From: Sciscionella sediminilitoris
GTDB lineage: Bacteria; Actinomycetota; Actinomycetes; Mycobacteriales; Pseudonocardiaceae
Length of the DNA: 64,000 bases
Assembly: GCF_000737195.2 (NCBI RefSeq)
Contig: NZ_JALM01000016.1
Coordinates: 124,001-188,000, forward strand
Reading direction: 5' to 3'
Positions 26,654-34,467 of the stretch are shown one piece after another. Each line of letters starts with the position of its first letter. Position 1 is the stretch's first letter. The position numbers and the translations under genes were made by a program. The notes below the pieces were generated by a model, which worked only from the letters and a program-made list of their open reading frames with translations, was not told the origin of the DNA and ran no database searches.

Positions 26654-26682
26654 TTGTGGTTTATGGTGCGGTTACCTAGTGT
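26654..26682 (+). promoter_or_regulatory. candidate leaderless promoter of the Rpf gene
   Basis: TTGTGG (26654-26659) and TAGTGT (26677-26682) are 17 bases apart. Transcription would begin at about 26689-26690, on the ATG itself. No Shine-Dalgarno sequence precedes that ATG, which agrees with a leaderless mRNA. A c-di-AMP (ydaO-type) riboswitch, often found before rpf genes, was looked for in 26429-26689 and not seen. Confidence 0.4.
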
Positions 26683-26689
26683 GTTGCGC

Positions 26690-27775
26690 ATGAACAGACC
26701 TCGCACACATCGGCTCACGCGCGTACTGGCGCGGATCGTCGCGGTCACCGCGGCCACGGCGACCCTCGGAATCACCGCAGCGGATCTCGCCGGCGCGGAC
26801 CCCTCGGCGTCCACCTGGTCGAAGCTCCGGCACTGCGAATCCAGCGGCAATTACCAGACGGTCTCGGCCACCGGCAAATACCGCGGCGCCTACCAGTTCG
26901 ACCAGCCGACCTGGGAGAGCGTCGGCGGAACGGGACGGCCGAACGCCGCGAGCCGCAGCGAGCAGGACTACCGCGCGCTCTACCTGTACCGGATGCGCGG
27001 CTGGCAGCCCTGGGAGTGCGCGGACAGCAAGCACCTCGGACTGAGCAACGACTCGGACGGGCGCAGCAAGGTCGCGCCGAGCAGGAGCGAGTCGGCCTAC
27101 ATCAGCGGCGGCGGATCGTCGAGCGGCTCGGGCGGTTCGGGTGGCTCCGGTTCGGGCTCCGGTGGGTCCGGTGGATCGAGCGGGGGGAGTGGCGGCTCCT
27201 CCGGTGGCTCCGGCTCCGGCGGTTCGGGAGGCTCCGGCGGTTCGAGCGCTCCCGCGGGCACCACTCCGGAGGGCCTGCCGAAGTGGGACGGCAAGACCTA
27301 CTTCAAGGGCGACTGCGCACCGGCCATCAAGACTTTCCAGGACCAGCTCAACAAGGCGGGTTCGACCTACAAGTTCAAGGCGACCGGCTGCTACCAGGAG
27401 CGCACCTTCGACGCGGTGGTCAAGCTGCAGAAGGACAACGGCATCAATCCCTCCGGCAGGCTCGGCTCCGCGACCTGGTACGCGGCGTGGAACGGCAAGG
27501 GCTTCAGCGGCCAGAACCTCTTCACGGTGCCCACGAAGGCACCCAAGTGGGACGGCAAGGTGTACTTCAAGGGCGACTGCTCGGCCTCGCTGCGCACCAT
27601 CCAGCTACGGCTCAACAAGATCGGCGCCGAACCCACGTTCAAGGGCACGAGCTGCTACGACGAGAACACCTTCGCGGCGATCGTGAAGCTGCAGAAGGCC
27701 AATGGCATCAACCCGTCCGGCAGGCTCGGCCCGAAGACCTGGGAGGCCGCCTGGAACGGTAAGAGCCTGACCTGA
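26690..27775 (+). CDS. resuscitation-promoting factor-like transglycosylase with two peptidoglycan-binding-like repeats
   Basis: A secreted 361-residue protein. A signal peptide (1-36) is followed by an Rpf lysozyme-like domain with catalytic Glu50 (RHCESSGNY) and a partner cysteine in WECAD. A Gly/Ser linker of about 60 residues (about 142-202) leads to two copies of a roughly 75-residue repeat, each beginning PKWDGK and ending in a SGRLG..TW.AAWNGK pattern with one cysteine pair. These look like peptidoglycan-binding (PGB_1-like) modules. The enzyme would cut glycan strands during regrowth. ATG 26690 gives the proper signal peptide. Confidence 0.9.
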   Translation: MNRPRTHRLTRVLARIVAVTAATATLGITAADLAGADPSASTWSKLRHCESSGNYQTVSATGKYRGAYQFDQPTWESVGGTGRPNAASRSEQDYRALYLYRMRGWQPWECADSKHLGLSNDSDGRSKVAPSRSESAYISGGGSSSGSGGSGGSGSGSGGSGGSSGGSGGSSGGSGSGGSGGSGGSSAPAGTTPEGLPKWDGKTYFKGDCAPAIKTFQDQLNKAGSTYKFKATGCYQERTFDAVVKLQKDNGINPSGRLGSATWYAAWNGKGFSGQNLFTVPTKAPKWDGKVYFKGDCSASLRTIQLRLNKIGAEPTFKGTSCYDENTFAAIVKLQKANGINPSGRLGPKTWEAAWNGKSLT

Positions 27776-27786
27776 CCGCGGCGCAC

Positions 27787-27830
27787 CGGAATGTGGCGCT
27801 GTTTCGGCGAGGTCTCAGTGCCACATTCCG
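27787..27830. terminator. bidirectional hairpin between the Rpf and GDPD genes
   Basis: Arms 27787-27801 and 27816-27830 pair over 15 bp with one mismatch. The right arm covers the last codons of the convergent GDPD gene, so it can stop transcription from both sides. Confidence 0.65.
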
Positions 27831-28582
27831 CGTTCGCGCAACACCGCACGTAGTACGTCCGGCGCGTCCGTGACCAGTCCGTCCACCCCGAGGTCGAGCA
27901 GTTCGGTCATCTCGGGTTTCCCGTCGATGGTCCACACGTGCACCTCGATACCCCGGCGCCGCGCGGTACGCAGCAGCTGCTTCGTGACCAGGCGCAGCAG
28001 CCCCCGGCGCGGTGGGATCTGGGCCGCTGCTCCGGCGAGCGTTCCGCCGAACGGATTCACCGGCAGCCAGGAGTTCAGCAACAGGGAGAACACCGCACGC
28101 GGACCCATCGAGGTGAGCAGCTTCTCCCCACCGGACCCGCGTAGCCTGTGCAGCCGATCATCGGAGAACGAGGCGAGGCAGACCCGGTCGTAGGCCTTGG
28201 TCGCGCGCAGTGCCTCCAGCACCGGCTCCACCGCGGCGTCGGCCTTCACGTCGATGTTGAAGAAGGTGTCCGGAAGCTCCTCGAGTAGCGCGGTCAGGGT
28301 GCACACCGGCTCCCGTCCGGCGATCTTCGCCCGGGAGACCGCACTGAACGGCAGCTCGGCGATCGCCCCCGCGGAATCCGTCGTCCGATCCAGGCGTTCG
28401 TCGTGCGCCACCACGACGACCCCGTCCGAGGTGGCGTGGACATCCGTCTCCACGTACCGGTAGCCCTCGGTCACCGCCGCGCGGAACGCGGAGAGCGAGT
28501 TCTCCATACCCTCGGTGGCGCCGATGTGCCAGCCGCGGTGCGCGAACGCACGCGGATGCGGTCCGCGCAGGAAGGGGTGCAT
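27815..28582 (-). CDS. glycerophosphodiester phosphodiesterase
   Basis: A 255-residue GDPD-fold enzyme that hydrolyses glycerophosphodiesters to glycerol 3-phosphate and an alcohol. AHRGW (catalytic His), ENSLSAF, ETDVH and VVAHD (second His) are the family signatures. No signal peptide is seen. Two ATGs are close together; 28582 was chosen because GGAGGAG lies nine bases upstream, while it abuts the one at 28591. Confidence 0.93.
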   Translation of the reverse strand: MHPFLRGPHPRAFAHRGWHIGATEGMENSLSAFRAAVTEGYRYVETDVHATSDGVVVVAHDERLDRTTDSAGAIAELPFSAVSRAKIAGREPVCTLTALLEELPDTFFNIDVKADAAVEPVLEALRATKAYDRVCLASFSDDRLHRLRGSGGEKLLTSMGPRAVFSLLLNSWLPVNPFGGTLAGAAAQIPPRRGLLRLVTKQLLRTARRRGIEVHVWTIDGKPEMTELLDLGVDGLVTDAPDVLRAVLRERGMWH

Positions 28583-28658
28583 CGTGATCATCTCCTCCAG
28601 TCTGTCTGCCCGGCGTGGCACGGCGGCGACGAGAAGGTTGCACACTAGTCTCGGCGAC

Positions 28659-29015
28659 GTGTCCAGTACCGAACCGATAGCCCGGCGCACACGTCGCGAA
28701 CCGCGGCACTGCGGCTGGTGCGGCCGGAGTCTCCCGGAAGCCGAACGGGGCGGCCGCCCGCGCAGGTACTGCGGACAAGCCTGCCGGCAACGCGCCTACG
28801 AACGGCGCACCGCCGCGGAACGGACCGGGATCCCCGACGACGCTGTCGTGCTGTCCTCGGCAGAGCTCGGCGATCTCCAGGACCGGTTGTTCCAACTACG
28901 TTGCGCCGCCGAGGATGTGCACACCGCCGCTGCCGAAGGAGCCGAGCTCGCGGAACTGCGCGACCTCGCCGAGCGCCTGGTCACAACGGTACGCGAGCTC
29001 GAGTATCTGCGCTGA
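28659..29015 (+). CDS. small actinobacterial zinc-finger-like protein of unknown function
   Basis: A 118-residue basic protein. Residues 18-45 hold CGWCGRSLP and YCGQACRQRAYERR, a four-cysteine cluster (CxxC..CxxxC) like an FCS/MYM-type zinc ribbon; the rest is a helical, probably coiled-coil segment (AELGDLQDRLFQLRCAAEDV, 69-88). The family is widespread in actinobacteria but I know no function for it. GTG at 28659 is the only start that fits. Its last 35 bases overlap the convergent membrane protein gene. Confidence 0.7.
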   Translation: MSSTEPIARRTRREPRHCGWCGRSLPEAERGGRPRRYCGQACRQRAYERRTAAERTGIPDDAVVLSSAELGDLQDRLFQLRCAAEDVHTAAAEGAELAELRDLAERLVTTVRELEYLR

Positions 29016-29232
29016 GCTTCGTGCGGCGCCTGCCGAACCCGACCGCCACGAGCACCGCGGCCAGGAAGCCGGGTCCACAGTGGACAGTGAGCACACCGGC
29101 CAGGCTCGGTCCGCCCCACGCGTTCGCATAGCTGGACGGGGCACCGAAATCCAGCACGAACAGCTCGGTGATCGCCCGGACGACGAAGTACGCCGCGAGC
29201 ACCAGTCCGAGGAAGATTCCGAGTTTCCGCAT
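28981..29232 (-). CDS. small membrane protein
   Basis: An 83-residue protein with an N-terminal helix (LGIFLGLVLAAYFVVRAI) and a second hydrophobic segment (PGFLAAVLVAVGFG), ending in a basic tail. I recognise no family. It begins at ATG 29232; a longer frame starts at 29268. The 3' end overlaps the zinc-finger-like gene on the other strand by 35 bases, which is unusual but not rare in this genome type. Confidence 0.6.
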   Translation of the reverse strand: MRKLGIFLGLVLAAYFVVRAITELFVLDFGAPSSYANAWGGPSLAGVLTVHCGPGFLAAVLVAVGFGRRRTKLSADTRARVPL

Positions 29233-29374
29233 GTTCCGATCCTGGCTTCCCGAACCGGCTCGCACCATCCGGTAACACCCCGGGTTCCCGGTGGGGCTGG
29301 CCCCCGCATGGAAAACCGTTATCCTGCGCGGGGCCCAGCCTGCATGAGGAGTAGGCGCTCGATGAGGAGAGTCG

Positions 29375-29998
29375 ATGACTGTACGGATTGATCACGTGGT
29401 GACCTCGGGGACGTTCTCGCTCGATGGCGGAACCTGGGAAGTCGACAACAATGTCTGGATCCTGGGGGACGACACCGAGGCGATCGTCATCGACGCGGCA
29501 CACGACGTGGAGGCGATCATCCACGCGCTCGGCGAGCGCACACTGACCGCGATCGTGTGCACCCACGCGCACAACGACCACATCGACGCCGCGCCGGAAC
29601 TCGCGAAGCGCACCGGTGCACCGATCCTGCTGCACCCGAAGGACTGGTTCCTGTGGGAGCAGACCCACGGCGATCGGGCCCCGGACAAGGAACTCGGCGA
29701 CCGGGTCAGCGTCGCCGGTACCGAACTCAGCGTCCTGCACACGCCGGGACATTCGCCGGGTTCCTGCTGTCTCTACTCGGCCGAACTGGGCACCGTGTTC
29801 TCCGGGGACACGCTGTTCTCCGGCGGCCCGGGCGCGACCGGGCGCTCGTTCTCCGATTTCCCGACGATCATCGAGTCGATCCGCGAGCACCTGTTCACGC
29901 TGCCGCCGGAAACCGTGGTGCGGACCGGACACGGGGACGGCACGACCATCGGTGCCGAATCGCCGCAGTTGGCAGAGTGGATCGAACGCGGGCACTGA
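29375..29998 (+). CDS. MBL-fold metallo-hydrolase
   Basis: A 207-residue metallo-beta-lactamase-fold hydrolase. The metal-binding motif THAHNDHID, a second-shell His in HTPGHSPGS, the Asp in FSGDTLFSGG and the C-terminal His in RTGHGDGT are all present, so a two-metal site is expected. Close relatives sit beside mycothiol-dependent formaldehyde dehydrogenase and may process mycothiol adducts, but that gene is absent here. A GGAGA site precedes the ATG. Confidence 0.9.
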   Translation: MTVRIDHVVTSGTFSLDGGTWEVDNNVWILGDDTEAIVIDAAHDVEAIIHALGERTLTAIVCTHAHNDHIDAAPELAKRTGAPILLHPKDWFLWEQTHGDRAPDKELGDRVSVAGTELSVLHTPGHSPGSCCLYSAELGTVFSGDTLFSGGPGATGRSFSDFPTIIESIREHLFTLPPETVVRTGHGDGTTIGAESPQLAEWIERGH

Positions 29999-30011
29999 TT
30001 CTGCCTCCCGG

Positions 30012-30056
30012 GAACCCACCCTGCTTTCGTCACAGTGACGCAATAAGGGTGGGTTC
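30012..30056. terminator. nested hairpin, probable terminator of the MBL-fold gene
   Basis: An 11-bp perfect outer stem (30012-30022 with 30046-30056) encloses an inner palindrome GTCAC-A-GTGAC. It starts 14 bases after the hydrolase stop. It may be a terminator, or part of the mobile remnant that follows. Confidence 0.5.
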
Positions 30057-30271
30057 GCGCCTGCGCCGGGAGGGCGGTCCGGCCGAGCCGTCCGGGGCGT
30101 GAAAGCAGAAACCGCGGCGGCGGTAACGAGCACGGATGCGCGCACCGGACGACTGGACGATGGAGCGCGCATCCCGCGGGTCACAGCCTGGCAGGCCGGA
30201 CAAATGACCAGGTCGGCACCGTTCGGGAGGTAGCACTGAGCGGCTTTCGAGCACTCTTCCCTAGCTCCCAT
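30030..30271 (-). pseudogene. possible frameshifted small Cys-rich ORF remnant
   Basis: From an ATG at 30271 one frame gives about 30 residues with four cysteines (EECSKAAQCYLPNG, VICPACQAV). Near 30190 a second frame takes over and gives a basic segment (DARSIVQSSGARIRARYRRR) and stops at 30030. The codon choice (TGC, AAA, GCT, ATT) is less GC3-biased than in neighbours. I read it as a broken gene brought by a mobile element; it could also be non-coding. The 290 bases between the MBL gene and the palindrome hold nothing else recognisable. Confidence 0.25.
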
Positions 30272-30297
30272 AATGTGCCGATAAGCTACATTATGTC
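30270..30297. repeat. palindromic scar, possible recombinase site
   Basis: CATAATGT and ACATTATG, perfect 8-bp inverted arms, enclose GCCGATAAGCT. The right arm supplies the premature stop codon of the truncated gene to its right. AT-rich palindromes with GCCGATAA cores occur at ends of tyrosine-recombinase elements in actinobacteria, by my recollection. No recombinase gene is nearby here; a related palindrome lies at 53316-53333. Confidence 0.45.
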
Positions 30298-30449
30298 AAG
30301 TAAGATCCGGACTGGCCCGGTTCGAAATAGCGCCCCTCTTCCAGGCGCGCGAGCAGACCGATCTCGGACGGAGTCAGCGTCACCGAGCGCGTCCCCGCGG
30401 CCTCGACGAACCGCCGCCGACGCCGCCGGGCGAACGCCTGACGGGTCAC
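30291..30449 (-). pseudogene. 5' fragment of a gene coupled to the PrmC-like gene, truncated at the palindrome
   Basis: The GTG start at 30449 overlaps the TGA of the PrmC-like gene (GTGA), the coupling used throughout this window. The 52-residue product is arginine-rich at first (TRQAFARRRRRRFVEAAGTR) and continues SVTLTPSEIGLLARLEEGRY, a good globular-looking segment that may be the start of a regulator or DNA-binding protein. It stops abruptly inside the palindrome. I infer that an insertion removed the rest. Confidence 0.5.
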
Positions 30450-31195
30450 CGGTTTTCGCCGAGTACCACGGTCGCGGCGCGTTCCTCGTCGTGCAGCACG
30501 ACCGGCTCGAGTCCGTTCGCGGTGAACGATTCGGCGAGCGCGTCGGACTGGCGCGTGCTCGTCTCGATCAGCAGCGAACCGCCCGGGGCGAGCCAGTGTC
30601 CGGCGCGAGCGGCGATGCGGCGCGCGATGTCCAGCCCGTCCGGGCCACCGTCGAGCGCCCGGTTCGGTTCGTGCTCGCGCGCCTCGGGTGGCATGAAGGC
30701 GATTTCCGCGCTGGGCACATAGGGCGCGTTGGCGACCAGCACCCCTACGCGCCCGGCGAGTTCACCGGGCAGCGGCTCGTCGAGGTCACCCTCGTGGACC
30801 CGCGCGCAGTTGCGGCGGGCGTACCGGACCGCTTCCGGGTCGAGTTCGGCGGCGTGCACCCGCGCCTCGGGCACGGCGGCGTGTACCGCGGCGGCGATCG
30901 CCGCGCAGCCACAGCACAGCTCGACCACGACGGTTCCCGGCCGGGTGCGCTCGATTGCTTGCCGGGCAAGGAATTCGGTGCGTTTCCTGGGCACGAACAC
31001 GCCGGGCCCCACGGCGAGGCGCATACCGAGGAACTCCACCCAGCCGAGCAGCTGCTCCAGCGGCAGCCCTTCGATCCGCCGCGCCACGAGCGATTCGAGC
31101 TCCCCCGGCGATCCGGCTGCCTCGGAAAGCAGCTGCGCCTCCTGTTCGGCGAACACGCAGCCCGCCGCGCGCAACCGGTCGACGATCGCGGTCAT
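30446..31195 (-). CDS. PrmC/HemK-like protein-glutamine methyltransferase
   Basis: A 249-residue class I SAM-dependent methyltransferase. The SAM-binding motif is VVELCCGCAAIAAA; the substrate-binding motif is NAPY (residues 160-163 region, VANAPYVP) instead of the usual NPPY. The N-terminal helical domain is short. This fits putative N5-glutamine methyltransferases of actinobacteria that are distinct from the true release-factor PrmC. The start overlaps the stop of the P-loop kinase gene by four bases. Confidence 0.85.
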   Translation of the reverse strand: MTAIVDRLRAAGCVFAEQEAQLLSEAAGSPGELESLVARRIEGLPLEQLLGWVEFLGMRLAVGPGVFVPRKRTEFLARQAIERTRPGTVVVELCCGCAAIAAAVHAAVPEARVHAAELDPEAVRYARRNCARVHEGDLDEPLPGELAGRVGVLVANAPYVPSAEIAFMPPEAREHEPNRALDGGPDGLDIARRIAARAGHWLAPGGSLLIETSTRQSDALAESFTANGLEPVVLHDEERAATVVLGENR

Positions 31196-31743
31196 GACGC
31201 CGCATCACTCCCCTCGCCCAACAAGGTGAGCAGCGCGCCATAGGTGTCCTCGAGAGGGTTCCGCGCGTCGAGTGTGCGCGCTGCGGGCCGGTCCAGTCCG
31301 GTGAGCCGGTCGTACATCGCCGAGAGTTCCGTTGCTCCCCCGTTCGCGGCGACCACCGCGCGCAGATGTTCGTGCAGCGGTTCCCCTGTCCGGTCAGCGA
31401 ATCGCCGCAGGGCGGTCTCCTTCGGGCAGTGCAGCAGGATCTCCACGAAGGCGGCTCCGGATTCCCGCGCTACCGCGGCGAACTTGGCGATCTCACTCTC
31501 CCTGCCGAGGTACTGCGGGAGCAGCACGTCGAGACCGGCACGCAGATGGGCGCCCGCCATGGCGAGTGCCAGGGGCCGCACCAGTTCACCGGTCCGGCCG
31601 AAGCGCTCCCGCCAACCGCCGATCAGCGGGCGCAGCCGGTCGGTGTCGAGATCGAGCACGCCGGGATGTCGCTCGGCATACCGGGCTGCGAGGGTGGATT
31701 TCCCGGCTCCCGGCGGTCCGTTGAGGTGGATCAGGCGCGGCAT
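31192..31743 (-). CDS. P-loop NTPase, probable small kinase
   Basis: A 183-residue AAA_33-type protein. Walker A is NGPPGAGKSTLA at residues 8-19; LDLDTDRLRPLIGG follows, as in gluconate- or phosphotransferase-like kinases; the C-terminal half is helical. The substrate is unknown. It begins at ATG 31743 and its end overlaps the PrmC-like gene (ATGA), giving a three-gene unit with the truncated ORF. Confidence 0.85.
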   Translation of the reverse strand: MPRLIHLNGPPGAGKSTLAARYAERHPGVLDLDTDRLRPLIGGWRERFGRTGELVRPLALAMAGAHLRAGLDVLLPQYLGRESEIAKFAAVARESGAAFVEILLHCPKETALRRFADRTGEPLHEHLRAVVAANGGATELSAMYDRLTGLDRPAARTLDARNPLEDTYGALLTLLGEGSDAAS

Positions 31744-31762
31744 ACGCTGGCAGCATAGCCGT

Positions 31763-32161
31763 ATGACCGAGAAGAAGCCGCGCGATATGCCGTTCGAGTC
31801 CTGGGTGGACAAACAGGTCCGCGAGGCGAGCGAGCGCGGTGAGTTCGACGATCTGCCCGGGTACGGCAAACCGCTGCCCGGGGCCGGTGAACGGTACGAC
31901 GAGCTGTGGTGGGTCAAGGACAAGATCCGCCGGGAGAACATCACGCATCTGCCCGGGCCGTTCGCGATCCGGAAAGCGGCCGAGGACGCCCATCGTGCGG
32001 CACTCGAGGCGAAAACCGAGCGCGGTGCCCGGGAGATCATCGAGACCGTCAACGACCGCATCCGCGAGGAACTGCGCCGTCCCAGCGACGGGCCGCCGCT
32101 CGGGGTTCGCCCCTTCGACGTCGACGCGGTGCTGACCGAGTGGCGCCGAGCCCATGCCTGA
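31763..32161 (+). CDS. DUF1992 (DnaJ homologue subfamily C member 28-like) protein
   Basis: A 132-residue protein with the DUF1992 signature: the repeated E/R-rich start (SWVDKQVREASERGEFDDLP), GYGKPLP and a WWVKDKIRRENI segment. No J domain is present. Function is unknown in bacteria. It starts at ATG 31763, only 19 bases from the divergent kinase gene, and overlaps the YjbR-like gene by eight bases. Confidence 0.88.
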   Translation: MTEKKPRDMPFESWVDKQVREASERGEFDDLPGYGKPLPGAGERYDELWWVKDKIRRENITHLPGPFAIRKAAEDAHRAALEAKTERGAREIIETVNDRIREELRRPSDGPPLGVRPFDVDAVLTEWRRAHA

Positions 32162-32480
32162 CGCCACTCGCTTGCGTGCCCTCGCACTCAGTCTTCCCGA
32201 GGCGTTCGAACGCGAAACCTGGGGCAAGCCGACCTTCCGGATCGGTGCCAAGCTGTTCGCCACGCTCGCCGCGGACGAGCAGAGCGTGGTGCTGCGCGCC
32301 ACGTACGAGGAACAGGCCGCGATGCTGGCACACGATCCGGACACTTTCGCGGTGGCGCCTTATCAGGGACGGTACGGCTGGATCCGGGTGCGGCTGGCCA
32401 CGATCGCCGAGGACCAGCTGGCCGAGCTGGTGACCGAGGCGTGGCGGCAGGCCGCACCGAAACGGCTCGCCACCGGATGA
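32154..32480 (+). CDS. MmcQ/YjbR family protein
   Basis: A 108-residue protein with the MmcQ/YjbR fold (SLPEAFERETWGKPTFRIG, FATLAADEQSVVLRA, and GWIRVRLA). The fold resembles double-winged DNA-binding proteins, but the role is not established. It overlaps the DUF1992 gene by eight bases, so both are probably translated from one message. Confidence 0.88.
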   Translation: MPDATRLRALALSLPEAFERETWGKPTFRIGAKLFATLAADEQSVVLRATYEEQAAMLAHDPDTFAVAPYQGRYGWIRVRLATIAEDQLAELVTEAWRQAAPKRLATG

Positions 32481-32481
32481 G

Positions 32482-33018
32482 CTACAGCTCGAACAGCGCG
32501 GGTTCGAGTGCCCCTTCGATGGTCAGCATGCGGCGCTTGGTGTGCACGCCCCCGTTCGCGCTGAAGCCGTGCATCGAACCGTCCGAGGCCAGCACTCGGT
32601 GGCAGGGCACGATGATCGTGACCGGGTTGTTCCCGAGTGCCCGCCCGACAGCCTGCGCGGCACCGGGTTCCCCGACACGGCCGGCGATCTCTCCGTAGCT
32701 GACCGTCGTTCCCGGTGACACCGCCCGGGTCGCGCGGTACACCGCGATGGCGAACTCCGGTACATCCGTGTAGTCGACCGGGATATCGGCCAGGTCGTCC
32801 CGCTCCCCCTCCAGCAGCCGGGTCACCCGGCCCGTGGCGGTGCTCACCCAGTCCGGTGGCCGCGGTTCGTTGTCCTCGGCACCCGCCAGGTGCAGGGTTC
32901 GTTCCGGGGTCGACTCCGGCAGCCGCAGCGTGCGCACCCCGGCATCGGTCCAGGTGATCGCGCACTGGCCGATCGCCGTCGGGAAAAGATAGCCACGCAT
33001 CACCGGTATCCGTTTCAT
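32482..33018 (-). CDS. ogt: methylated-DNA-protein-cysteine methyltransferase
   Basis: A 178-residue O6-alkylguanine-DNA alkyltransferase that repairs O6-methylguanine by moving the methyl group to its own cysteine. The active-site motif is IIVPCHRVLASDG, and the helix-turn-helix region VSYGEIAGRVGEPGAAQAVG and NNP are typical. It lacks an Ada domain. ATG at 33018 follows a GGGG-rich site; another in-frame ATG lies six codons on. Confidence 0.95.
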   Translation of the reverse strand: MKRIPVMRGYLFPTAIGQCAITWTDAGVRTLRLPESTPERTLHLAGAEDNEPRPPDWVSTATGRVTRLLEGERDDLADIPVDYTDVPEFAIAVYRATRAVSPGTTVSYGEIAGRVGEPGAAQAVGRALGNNPVTIIVPCHRVLASDGSMHGFSANGGVHTKRRMLTIEGALEPALFEL

Positions 33019-33093
33019 TCGGTTCGCCCCTTGCGCATTCTAGCCCGCTGCGTGCAGGCTACTGCGCGGCTCGTGCGACGAAGGGCGGCTTGG

Positions 33094-34449
33094 GTGGTAC
33101 TCGAACACGGTGATGCTGAGCAGTCCCTGCGCGCGGGCGAGGACACCCGCGCCACCCGCTCCCAGGTGCGCAGGGCGGCAGCGGCGAGCGCGATCGGCAC
33201 CACCATCGAGTGGTACGACTTCTTCCTCTACAACACGGCGAGCGCGCTGATCTTCCCGGCGCTGTTCTTCCCCGCCTCCAGCGAATACGCCGGGATCATG
33301 CAGTCCTTCGGGACCTACGCCGTCGGATTCGTCGCCCGGCCGATCGGCGCCGCGATCTTCGGCTACTGGGGTGACCGGCTCGGCCGCAAGACGACGCTGA
33401 TCATCACGCTGCTGCTGATGGGGATCGCCTCCGGCATCATCGGCGTGCTGCCCGGGGCGGGCACGATCGGGCTCTGGGCTCCGCTGCTGCTCGTGCTGCT
33501 GCGCGTCGTGCAGGGCATCGCGGTCGGCGGGGAATGGAGCGGTTCTGTGCTGCTCACCATGGAATGGGGCGCGCAGGGCAAGCGCGGGTTCTTCGGCAGT
33601 TTCGCCCAGGTCGGCGTGCCGATCGGGCTCGTGGTGGGCACCGGCGGGATGACGCTGGTGTCCTCGGTGATGGATCCGGAGTCGTTCGCTTCCTGGGGCT
33701 GGCGGTTGCCGTTCCTGTTCAGCCTGGTGCTCGTGGTGATCGGGCTGGTCATCCGGCTCTCCATCCTGGAGACCCCGATGTTCGCTCGGGTCATCGCGGA
33801 GAAGCGGACCGCGCGCAAGCCGGTGACCGAGGCGATCCGGAAACATCCCAAGGAAATCCTGCTCTCCGCGGGACTGCGGTTCTCCGAACAGCTGCCGTTC
33901 TACCTGTTCTCCAGTTTCGTGCTCACCTACCTCGAGGATCAGGGCTTCTCGAAGTCCTTCGCGCTCACCGCGCTGATGGTCGCGGCGGCTTTCGAATTGA
34001 TCACGATTCCGTTGTTCTCCTCGTTCTCGGACAGGTTCGGACGCAAGCGGATCTACGCCATCGGAGCGGTCGGCATCATCGTGATCGCGGCCCCGTATTT
34101 CGCCGTTCTGGACAACGCGGGACCCGTGGCCGTGTTCGCGATGGTGATCATCTCGTTCATTCCGCACGCGCTGCATTATGGCCCGCAAGCTGCGCTGATC
34201 AGCGAAAGTTTCCCGACGAGGCTGCGCTACGGCGGAGCGGGTCTCGGCTATCAGCTGGCGAGTGTGTTCGCCGGTGGTCCCGCTCCCCTGCTGGCGACCT
34301 TCCTGCTGCACGAGACCATGACGCCGTACGCCATTTCCGGGCTGATGGTGTTCACCGCGATCGTTACCTTGATCTGTTTGTGGCTGCTTCCCGACCGTTC
34401 GCGCGCCGATATCGATGACGAGAGCCTTTACCGCAAGGCGACACGGTGA
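33094..34449 (+). CDS. MHS-family metabolite:proton symporter (MFS)
   Basis: A 451-residue major facilitator of the metabolite:H+ symporter family. The diagnostic N-terminal segment ASAIGTTIEWYDFFLYNTAS, the GYWGDRLGRKTTLI motif A and RVVQGIAVGGEWSGSVL are conserved. Family members import carboxylates, betaines or shikimate. GTG at 33094, with AAGGGCGG upstream, gives the normal N-terminus. Substrate unknown. Confidence 0.9.
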   Translation: MVLEHGDAEQSLRAGEDTRATRSQVRRAAAASAIGTTIEWYDFFLYNTASALIFPALFFPASSEYAGIMQSFGTYAVGFVARPIGAAIFGYWGDRLGRKTTLIITLLLMGIASGIIGVLPGAGTIGLWAPLLLVLLRVVQGIAVGGEWSGSVLLTMEWGAQGKRGFFGSFAQVGVPIGLVVGTGGMTLVSSVMDPESFASWGWRLPFLFSLVLVVIGLVIRLSILETPMFARVIAEKRTARKPVTEAIRKHPKEILLSAGLRFSEQLPFYLFSSFVLTYLEDQGFSKSFALTALMVAAAFELITIPLFSSFSDRFGRKRIYAIGAVGIIVIAAPYFAVLDNAGPVAVFAMVIISFIPHALHYGPQAALISESFPTRLRYGGAGLGYQLASVFAGGPAPLLATFLLHETMTPYAISGLMVFTAIVTLICLWLLPDRSRADIDDESLYRKATR

Positions 34450-34467
34450 CCGATAACGGAGAGTTCC

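Noticed and set aside
26429-26689. Expected ydaO-type c-di-AMP riboswitch before the rpf gene
   Set aside because: None of its conserved blocks is visible in the interval.
27097-27294. Pro/Glu repeat ORF on the minus strand
   Set aside because: It is the antisense of the Gly/Ser linker in the Rpf-like protein.
30312-30335. GGTTCGAAAT, like a tRNA T-loop
   Set aside because: No acceptor or anticodon arm can be built around it, and it is antisense to the coding frame of the truncated gene.
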